Shown piece after piece: positions 56,610 to 64,000 of a stretch of DNA of 64,000 nt. The stretch comes from Oreohelix idahoensis. Its lineage: Eukaryota > Mollusca > Gastropoda > Stylommatophora > Oreohelicidae. Made by a program: the position numbers and the translations under genes. Positions within the stretch are counted from its first letter, which is position 1. Each line of letters begins with the position of its first letter. The stretch is from NCBI GenBank assembly GCA_024509875.1, contig JAMPIV010015294.1:186001-250000 (forward strand). The letters run 5' to 3'. The notes beneath the pieces are model-generated. The model was not told the DNA's origin. It saw only the letters and a list, made by a program, of their open reading frames with translations, and did not search any database.

Positions 56610-58110
56610 TGATAAAGTCTCTCTAGTTGATAACTCTATTTTCTTTGCTCATCATCAGTTGATAAATATAAGCTCACTAGAACATCACCAGAGCTACATG
56701 CTGTGTTGTTGTGTTGCTTGTGGTTTGAGTATGGAATGTCAACTCGACCTACGCAGTGGTGTGTAGACATAGATTGTGAGTATAATATGCGAATGATAAG
56801 AAGAGTTCGTGGTGTTGACAAATGGTCTTTTTCTCACACTCATGTATGGCTGGAAGTCATCGACACCAACGACTGTGTACCTTTGCTACAGTTTAATTGG
56901 ACGTACACACTCGACAGCACGAATAGTGACAAATCACAGGTTGGCATAATACATCATAGTACAGTGGATAAATGGTCTTGCAATGATACATGGGCACTCA
57001 TGTAGAATAATAGCATAATGGACTGTCAGTAGACAAGCACTCAGTATTGCCCATATATATATATATCATCTGAGTTTACTGACAAAGCACGTCAGATTAT
57101 AAACAACGCTCAAGATGGCTTCTAGACCTAACCTCGTCTAGCGAAGATTCCTTGAAATAATATTCAGCACATATTTTCTCATATAATCATATTGAACCGC
57201 TAGTACTGGGTTCTCATGTGTAGCAGTGATCTCTGGACTCATCAAGCGATAATACGGGGTATCCCTTTCTCTTCTTGAAAGTCACAAAATATTTGGATAC
57301 AAGATGGCTTTTCTCGTGAGCTGTCACTCACGTTTGGATACAGATAAAGAATCTGTATTAAAGTTAGTCATTCATTAAATGTTCTCATAGCTCTGTAGAT
57401 TCTATCATGATACAATTGACTTCATCATACAAGATATAGTGCTGCTAGGAATGAATGTCGTTTTCATCTAGATAAATATTTCCTCAGACATACAAATCGT
57501 GTCTATCGAGAAACGGTGGCTTAGCCAGAGTTCATAAGAAGTATCTTTTGTTACCTTGGTATCAGAAATATGATTCTGCCATTCCTTGGCAATAAGAATA
57601 AACACTGGGGTAAAGCATACGCGATAGGTCTAGACGACTATCACTTTCCCCACAAATACTGAGATCACTTTTTCCGGCGACAAGCCGCTACACAAAAATC
57701 ACAGCCCCATCAGGACGAAGCCAAATCACACCTCTCTAGCGACACATCCGCCGAACAGCCCTTTGACCTTTCTATCGACCAAAGACCATATAGTTCGACT
57801 TAGATATGTAAAGATATACAGATATAAGACAGACTTGTCCTGCCCAGACAAACAATACACATAAATTCAGGCCATAGATACACTGAAGCAAGAACAACCT
57901 ATTTCTACCCAAACAAAGAATAAATCGCAGTAAAACTGGATTCATCCGCGGAGTTCGATTGAAAGTGACGACACTCCTTTCAAGGGAAGTAACTCAATAA
58001 TGACTTTTCCTTAAGCACTAAAAAGTATCTATTTTGTTTACAAAATATTTGCGAACATAACAAGCATACAAATGTATTATATTGTAAGATATCAAAGACT
58101 GCACGTAACA
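56610..58110 (-). repeat. A3 3' LTR
   Basis: It is 1501 bp. It begins TGTTACGTGCAGTC on the coding strand, as in A1. It is diverged from the A1 LTR by many substitutions and short indels, so A1 and A3 are separate insertions, not duplicates. Confidence 0.9.
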
Positions 58111-58589
58111 GTCTTACCACACCTCCCGGGGAAAAAAAAAATGGAACATTTTTTTTTTGGAAATACATCTAGGAGCAATGTACAATAGGCTCACAATGCA
58201 TGAATAATGCGCAGATGAAAATATCAGGAATAAATATAACGCCTAATATGAGGCTAAGTCGACTTATGGAGCGACTGGTGAGAATGTATCTCATAAACTG
58301 AGAGAAATTATTTCTCTACAAGTAAATTTTTCCAGGAAGGTGTCATCAAAGTATAATACAATTCTGGCAATTACACAATGCCTAAAAATTTCATACCATA
58401 ATTTGTATAAGATATCTTAAATTTATGATTTATGAAGAAAAGTCATCAAAGCACAGCGGTGAATAAACATCAATGAACCGCTAAGTAGTGATACAATCAT
58501 TATATTATTAAATTACAAATGTGTATCTATCTTGATATAGAAAGGAACTATTATAAACTAGACATATCAAGAAGTCTAAGACCTAATAG

Positions 58590-61500
58590 TTATGTGGAAT
58601 CATGTGGGCATCTTGACAGAATGTCTGCCATCACATTATCTGATCCACGAATAGCTCGCACAGAGAAATGAAAAGGTTGAAGAGCAATTGCATATCGAGT
58701 AGACCTCGAGCTCTTCAAATTCTTACTCTGTATAGCAGTAAGAGCTTTTTGGTCGGTTTCTACTATGAAATGTGCGCCTAGAAGGAATCTCTGTAGTTTG
58801 AGGATCGACCAAACCATAGCTAATAGCTCACGGTCTAAAACCGAATAATTCCTTTCTGCCGCATTAAGTTTTCTGGAAATATACATTACAGGATGCAGAG
58901 TTCCAGAGTACTCTTGCATTAGTGCCGCTCCAATCCCAGTGGATGAAGCATCACTACGAAGAACAAATGTCTTATCTTTAGTAGGTAACACTAAAATAGG
59001 TGGTGTCGAAAACAATGTTTTAATCTTATCCAAAGAGCATTGGCATTCCTGAGACCAGTGGACCATATTAGGCGAACCTTTCTTTAAAAGTGTAGAAAGA
59101 GGTGCCATGATAGAGGATAGATTCTGAATGAATCTGCCATAAAATTGAATAAGACCTAACAGACTTCTCACCTGTTTTTTAGTCTTAGGGATAGAGATGT
59201 TAAGTATCTTACTAGTATTATGGTCCTCTGTCTTTAGGAAACCATGACCAACTCGGTGGCCTAGGAAAGAAATTTCGCTAAAACCAATATAGGCTTTAGA
59301 GGGTTTCGCTGTCAGGTTGTGCTCGCGCAAAGTAGAAAGCAATTCATCTAACCCTGAATAGTGATCTTCCCAAGTATCGCTGAAAAGACAGATGTCGTCT
59401 AGATATGCAATGACATCTGACCGATAAGATAGGATTCGGCGCATCATGCGTACGAATGTAGCTGGTGCGTTCATAAGACCGAAAGGCATAAAATTCCATT
59501 GGAACCAACCTCTAGGTGTTGAAAAAGCCGTGAGAGGTTTGGCGCGTTCAGATAAAGGAACTTGCCAATATCCTTTAGACAAATCAAGTTTAGTGAAAAA
59601 ATGAGATTTGGAGAGTCGAGTAAGTAGCTCTTCCAGTAAAGGCATAGGTTCGGCATCGAACTTCGTTACTTGATTCAATTTGCGATAGTCAACGCAAAGA
59701 CGTATGTTATTGTCTTTTTTCCGAACAATAACCATCGGCGAAGAATATGCAGAGGTGGATGGTTCGATTATTTTCAAATCTATCATCTCATCCAACTCTT
59801 TCTCGACTTGTGCTTGAAAATGTATAGGTATAGGATAAGGTCTAACCCTAATAAGAGTATGGTCAGTTAGAACAATGTCATGTTCAATGACATGAGTTTG
59901 TCCAGGGATGTCAGTGAGTACATCCTGAAATGTTTGCAACATAGTTGAAACTTGTCGCTGTTCTCCTAGAGACAAATCAGGAGAGACAGTAACGTTCTTC
60001 CATGATTCACTAGAATGAAGTGGGATCATTGGAAGAGGAAGATTTACATCTGAAAAACTTGTTTCCTCATCCTGTATCACGGACAGTGATGAGTAATGAC
60101 CATGTTGTACTGGAGAATTGTCCGTTGCTTTGAAAATGGGTTGCAAATAATCCGGACGTTCATGGAATTCAGTAAGCATATTGATGTGGAAGGTTTTATG
60201 CTTCCCATCAATATCGACAATATAGTCGACATCGGAAATTTTCGATATTATATCGTACGGACCTTTCCAAGAAATAAGTAGTCTGTTTTCCCTACAAGGT
60301 AGTAATACAAATGCTTTGTCCCCAGGACAAAGTTGTCGTAAGCATCTCTTCTTATTGGCAAATTGCCTTGCCTTCTGTTTCGCAAATTCAGAAGAAGAAG
60401 TTGCTAATTTGCATGCTTCGATAATCTTTTGTCTCAACGCGATGACATATTCGTAGGATGACTTTGTGTCATCGTCAATATTGTCAGCTGTTATGAGATC
60501 ATGAAGCAACGACATAGGGCCACGCGGACGCGCGCCAAAGACGAGTTCAAAGGGGGAAAATCCTGTATGTTCATTGGGGACCTCTCTGTAAGCGAAGAGG
60601 GCCGCAGGTAAAACTCTGTCCCAGTCTTGAGGATGATCCTCAGTTATCTTCCCTAGTAAGTTTTTAAGTGTTCTATTAAGGCGTTCGACCATCCCATTTG
60701 ACATTGGATGATAGATACTACTTAAAGATCTATCTATCTGCAGAGTAGACATTACTTGAGACATGGTATCTGATATTAGTTGGGTGCCATGGTCTGACAA
60801 TATCTCTCCGGGGAACCCCAGACGAGAAAATATAAGCCAAAGAGCATCTGCAATATCAGCAGTAGTAATGCTCTTCAGAGGAATAGCCTCTGGCCAACGT
60901 GTGCACATATCAACACACGTCAAGATAAACTGATGTCCTCTGGCAGACTTGATCTTAAATGGACCAATAATGTCTATGGCCATTTTTTGAAACAGCCGAA
61001 TAGGAATGTCCGCCGCCTGAATGGGTGCAGCATGCCGTGGACCTTTGGATTTAACTTCCTGACATACTTTACAAGATCGACAATAAATCCGTATGTCCTT
61101 GTTTACCAATGGCCAAAAGAAAGCCGCAAGGACTCTTGACTTAGTACGGGAAAAACCCATGTGTCCAGCACACTGAGAGTCGTGAGCGTGCTGCAAAATT
61201 TTAACTCTCAAATTCTTGGGAACCAGGATTTGAGAATGACTTGACGTAATGGAGTCTTGAACCATACGTACAAGTACGCCATTCTTCTTTGTAATCCACG
61301 ATTTACGACTTGTGTCTTTATTCGGATCACCTTTAGTTGCAAGAATGAAGAATTTCTTCAGAGTGGGGTCATCTTCTTGCTGTTTTATAAACGAGTCACG
61401 AGAAATTACCAAGGGATCATCTTGGTTATGCACTTCATTATCTTCAGTAGATGAAGTTTGAGGCATATTAAAAGCCTGAGCTCTAGTGACTACAGCGTTA

Positions 61501-62741
61501 GCAATCTGCATGTTTTGCCTTTCCCACGTGGAAATTTGTTGCGGAGTGCATTCTTTGACTCCATGAATGCGACCGATGATGAGGTCAGCGATCGGATTCG
61601 GAAGAAGACATGCGTGTACATCTCCTGTAAAGAAAGGAGTAGCAATCCTAATGATAGCAGTAGAGTATTTCTCTAATGTGCCGCCAAATGTTACACATTT
61701 GACTACTTGTCCAGTGGCACGGGAAGGATCTACGAGTGACTGCCTAACACCAATTGTGGTGCACCCAGAATCAAATAGCACGGAGACTGGATTGTTATTT
61801 ACTAAACCCTTATGTAAGACAAGAGAACCTCTTCCATCATGCGCGACTGATGCAGGAAGAGCAGGAAGAGGATGGCCGCAGCTTAAAGTAGACACTGTGG
61901 TTGGCTCAAATAATGTTTTGCATTGGGGGCACTGAGATGCTCTCCCAAAATCAAAAGCGGCACATGCCATATTATTAGCGTCATTATTGTCTTTACTCTG
62001 TTTATAGGCTTCATGGGACTCTTGTTGTGCAGAGTTTGCCTGAAAATGTGGTTTATGTCTTCTGTTTTGAGATCTACCTCGGTTATTATTACCTCTGTAG
62101 TTATTGTTACCTCTATTGTAACCCCTATTTGGGTTTGAGTCACAGTTCTCTTGGTTACCATTATCATATTCATCATAATGAGTATCTCTGTAATTGCGAT
62201 CTTGTTGACTCCAAGACGGATACCTCGGATAGTTTCTATAATTACTTTCTCTATGGAAATTACTATAATTGTGACCACCCCTGTGTCGAGAGCTATCAGC
62301 TCGTCTCCAGTTCTTTGAAGAAGAACCCTGAAATGATTGGTTACCTTGGTTTTGATAACTATTATGGTTACCTTTTTTATCAAATCTGTTTTGAGGTCCC
62401 TGAAATCTGTGTGAATAATTAGGATTGTATGGTGTTGCTGAAGCAACTGGCATACTCTCCTTAATCTTAGTGTTGCCAAAAGTCACGTCGGGGTGTGCAG
62501 TGACATATTGGGAACAATATTCTTCCATTTCCTTTAGAGATTTGGGTTTACGCTCATGTATAAATTCAAGGAATGGTTTGTTAACACATGACATAATCTT
62601 ATCTCTGAGCAACAAATCCATAAGTCCTTCATACGTTTTTTCTGTTTTGGAAAGCTCAATCCAACGATCAACTGTGAGACGTGCCTTTGCAATGAATTCT
62701 GAGAATTCTACACCTGTCTCAGGCACCATCGTCTTAAACAA
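58590..62741 (-). CDS. A3 gag C-terminus and pol: PR, IN, RT, RNase H (intact 1383-codon frame)
   Basis: The ATG at 62741 is incidental; translation should enter from the upstream gag frame. Order by residue: Gag core C-terminus 1-95; R/G/N/Y-rich tract 105-232; C271, C274, C288 and H290 zinc-like motif; aspartic protease with DSG at 324-326 and LIIG 387-390; integrase HHCC (H520, H527, C557, C560); integrase core D590, D650, E686 (35 residues between the last two); GPY/F at 825-831; RT with LDLSKGYW (Asp 1053), MPFGLMNAP and YLDD (1113-1116); RNase H with Asp 1264, Glu 1305, Asp 1330, and ADILSR near the end. Integrase precedes RT. No CCHC knuckle or chromodomain is present. Every catalytic residue listed is intact. 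Confidence 0.94.
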   Translation of the reverse strand: MFKTMVPETGVEFSEFIAKARLTVDRWIELSKTEKTYEGLMDLLLRDKIMSCVNKPFLEFIHERKPKSLKEMEEYCSQYVTAHPDVTFGNTKIKESMPVASATPYNPNYSHRFQGPQNRFDKKGNHNSYQNQGNQSFQGSSSKNWRRADSSRHRGGHNYSNFHRESNYRNYPRYPSWSQQDRNYRDTHYDEYDNGNQENCDSNPNRGYNRGNNNYRGNNNRGRSQNRRHKPHFQANSAQQESHEAYKQSKDNNDANNMACAAFDFGRASQCPQCKTLFEPTTVSTLSCGHPLPALPASVAHDGRGSLVLHKGLVNNNPVSVLFDSGCTTIGVRQSLVDPSRATGQVVKCVTFGGTLEKYSTAIIRIATPFFTGDVHACLLPNPIADLIIGRIHGVKECTPQQISTWERQNMQIANAVVTRAQAFNMPQTSSTEDNEVHNQDDPLVISRDSFIKQQEDDPTLKKFFILATKGDPNKDTSRKSWITKKNGVLVRMVQDSITSSHSQILVPKNLRVKILQHAHDSQCAGHMGFSRTKSRVLAAFFWPLVNKDIRIYCRSCKVCQEVKSKGPRHAAPIQAADIPIRLFQKMAIDIIGPFKIKSARGHQFILTCVDMCTRWPEAIPLKSITTADIADALWLIFSRLGFPGEILSDHGTQLISDTMSQVMSTLQIDRSLSSIYHPMSNGMVERLNRTLKNLLGKITEDHPQDWDRVLPAALFAYREVPNEHTGFSPFELVFGARPRGPMSLLHDLITADNIDDDTKSSYEYVIALRQKIIEACKLATSSSEFAKQKARQFANKKRCLRQLCPGDKAFVLLPCRENRLLISWKGPYDIISKISDVDYIVDIDGKHKTFHINMLTEFHERPDYLQPIFKATDNSPVQHGHYSSLSVIQDEETSFSDVNLPLPMIPLHSSESWKNVTVSPDLSLGEQRQVSTMLQTFQDVLTDIPGQTHVIEHDIVLTDHTLIRVRPYPIPIHFQAQVEKELDEMIDLKIIEPSTSAYSSPMVIVRKKDNNIRLCVDYRKLNQVTKFDAEPMPLLEELLTRLSKSHFFTKLDLSKGYWQVPLSERAKPLTAFSTPRGWFQWNFMPFGLMNAPATFVRMMRRILSYRSDVIAYLDDICLFSDTWEDHYSGLDELLSTLREHNLTAKPSKAYIGFSEISFLGHRVGHGFLKTEDHNTSKILNISIPKTKKQVRSLLGLIQFYGRFIQNLSSIMAPLSTLLKKGSPNMVHWSQECQCSLDKIKTLFSTPPILVLPTKDKTFVLRSDASSTGIGAALMQEYSGTLHPVMYISRKLNAAERNYSVLDRELLAMVWSILKLQRFLLGAHFIVETDQKALTAIQSKNLKSSRSTRYAIALQPFHFSVRAIRGSDNVMADILSRCPHDST

Positions 62742-62757
62742 AAGGCGATAGCCTTCC

Positions 62758-63399
62758 TCACTTAGCTGGTATTTTTTTTATCAAAGCCGCCCTAATGACA
62801 TCATAATTATCCTTATCTGCTTCTCCTACAAGGCATAACCTAGTCAGAGATTCACCTTTCAAGTTTTCTGCTAATTGGTTAGCATATTGTGATTTATCCA
62901 CATTATGTGTACGACAAGAACGTTCAAATCTATCCAGCCAGAATGTAATATCGTCACTGGACTGATTGAACGGTGGAACCTTAACCTTGTAAGTAGAAGG
63001 TTTACCATTACCACTAGATGCCTGATTAACATTACTCATACTTGTCAATCTCAATTTCTCTAACTCAAATTCATGTTCTCTTATTGCTTTTTTTTCTTCA
63101 GCTTCTCTGTCTAATCTTTTTAGTTCAGCTTCCCTGTCTAATCTTTTTTGTTCAGCTTCAAATCTCCTTTCCTCCACCTGCATCTGCAATTTCTTTAGTT
63201 CAGCAGCAGCATCAGCTTCTTTTTCTAATCTTTTCTCTTCAGCCAGAGCTTTTCTCTCTTCTGCAGCAGCTTTTCTCTCTTCTGCAGCTAATGCTTTGTC
63301 ATATTGAGCAACTGCCCATTCTTCTAATTGTTGACCAGTCTTATCAAGGGCTTTCCCTTGTATAATGAAGTATTCTAATGTAGACATGATGTCTAACAA
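62758..63399 (-). CDS. A3 Gag N-terminal part
   Basis: It is 213 codons from MLDIMSTLEYF. Residues 30-115 are Ala/Glu/Lys/Arg-rich, probably coiled coil, with two or three imperfect REAELKRLD-type units. The gag core then begins (VKVPPFNQSSDDITFWLDRF) and runs to RAALIKKIPAK, where it stops. The core obviously continues as YQLSEEGYRLLF in another frame: eight As at 62773-62780 (Ts on the plus strand) put the two parts one base out of register. The total Gag would be normal if the frame were bridged. Confidence 0.88.
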   Translation of the reverse strand: MLDIMSTLEYFIIQGKALDKTGQQLEEWAVAQYDKALAAEERKAAAEERKALAEEKRLEKEADAAAELKKLQMQVEERRFEAEQKRLDREAELKRLDREAEEKKAIREHEFELEKLRLTSMSNVNQASSGNGKPSTYKVKVPPFNQSSDDITFWLDRFERSCRTHNVDKSQYANQLAENLKGESLTRLCLVGEADKDNYDVIRAALIKKIPAK

Positions 63400-64000
63400 T
63401 AATACTAATCACCTGAAATAATAATAATACCACAAGTTCTTAATGACTTGATTAATCAGCACACTATCCCAATATCTGTGGGTCACAAGCCTTAATAAGG
63501 TCTTGTATAACAGTAATAATAATCAAGTACTGGTTTTTACCATAATCCAAGTGCAGTGCACAGGCAATAGTGTCTTATGAAATATACCTATATAAAACAT
63601 ATGTCAACCAACAGAATACATAAAGTACAAATAAGACTGACAATACGAAAACGTTTGCAGAAATCAAATAAATCAAATAGGGAAATCAATGAAAGTAATC
63701 ACTGAATCTGCAAGGAATAACAAAACAAATGACGTCACAGTATATGAATATAAATTGTGAATAGAACTGAAAGATAGAAAAGGGTAGACCAACAAACTAC
63801 AAACAATTCAAAACAAAACTAAAGAACAAAGAAATATTACAAAAATAACAATAATTACAGTCTTCACAGCTAACACAAATAGCAACTAGTTGTTGCAAGC
63901 AAATTTCCAATTAAGGAAATTGCACCTAAAGAAAACGCCCACAACGGACCCTCTATGACGTGGGATATTCTGTTGTGAGGACACCGCCCAACCTAAACAC
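63400..64000 (-). other. A3 untranslated leader (partial)
   Basis: Non-coding and similar to the A1 leader. The conserved block occurs at 63931-63995. The element continues off the window. Confidence 0.6.

Larger units (their letters stand above)
56610..64000 (-). mobile_element. LTR retrotransposon A3 (family A), truncated by window edge
   Basis: The 3' LTR is 56610-58110, followed by the polypurine region, pol, gag and part of the leader. The 5' LTR should lie beyond 64000. The predicted target duplication is CATAT (56605-56609). This copy has the best preserved coding region of family A, with a single break in gag. A1-like LTR ends (TGATAAAGT on the plus strand). Confidence 0.93.

Overview
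The window looks like metazoan, non-vertebrate, intergenic DNA that is almost entirely repetitive. I found no convincing host protein-coding gene, no rRNA, no functional tRNA and no CRISPR. The evidence for an invertebrate is the mix of mariner (DD34D), Tc1-like (DD34E), RTE-type and RNase H-bearing I-like LINEs, tRNA-headed SINEs with a short CCCA...ATGGGTACC core, and Ty3/gypsy-class LTR elements, all in AT-rich DNA with many minisatellites. A lophotrochozoan, perhaps a mollusc, is my best guess; this is inference only.

Layout. 1-5450: a patchwork of a tRNA-like SINE head, a mariner 5' fragment, an RTE LINE broken by a 3' fragment of an I-like LINE, a 20-bp minisatellite, a second I-like LINE 3' fragment and a SINE. 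6662-8181: a complete Tc1-like transposon with 25-bp TIRs and a transposase broken by two stops. 8792-9148: a SINE with an 11-bp target duplication. 9881-11811: two minisatellites. 11955-13025: RTE and LINE scraps. 13247-22644: LTR retrotransposon A1 (minus strand). 22690-25060: a 33-bp minisatellite interrupted by a mariner; a second mariner in the opposite orientation lies at 25338-26675. 27033-52523: a 38-bp minisatellite split by two LTR elements, A2 (28004-38579, minus) and B (38856-52318, plus). B carries a full-length I-like LINE (40754-45720), and A2 carries two small LINE fragments. 52524-55190: an RTE 3' end that has spawned a 36-bp satellite of about 2.2 kb. 55570-56609: two more LINE fragments. 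56610-64000: LTR element A3 (minus), cut by the window edge.

The main biological point is the LTR elements. Families A (A1, A2, A3) and B are clearly distinct, yet both encode protease, integrase (HHCC, DD35E, GPY/F), reverse transcriptase and RNase H in that order. Integrase therefore comes before RT, as in Ty1/copia, although the RT, RNase H and GPY/F integrase are of Ty3/gypsy type. This is the arrangement described for Gmr1-like elements. Family A also lacks a CCHC knuckle: its Gag has a long R/G/N/Y-rich tract followed by a CxxC...CxH motif. All three A copies break frame at the same oligo-A run inside gag. LTR pairs are nearly identical and 5-bp target duplications are intact, so these insertions are recent. 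A3 keeps a 1383-codon open frame.
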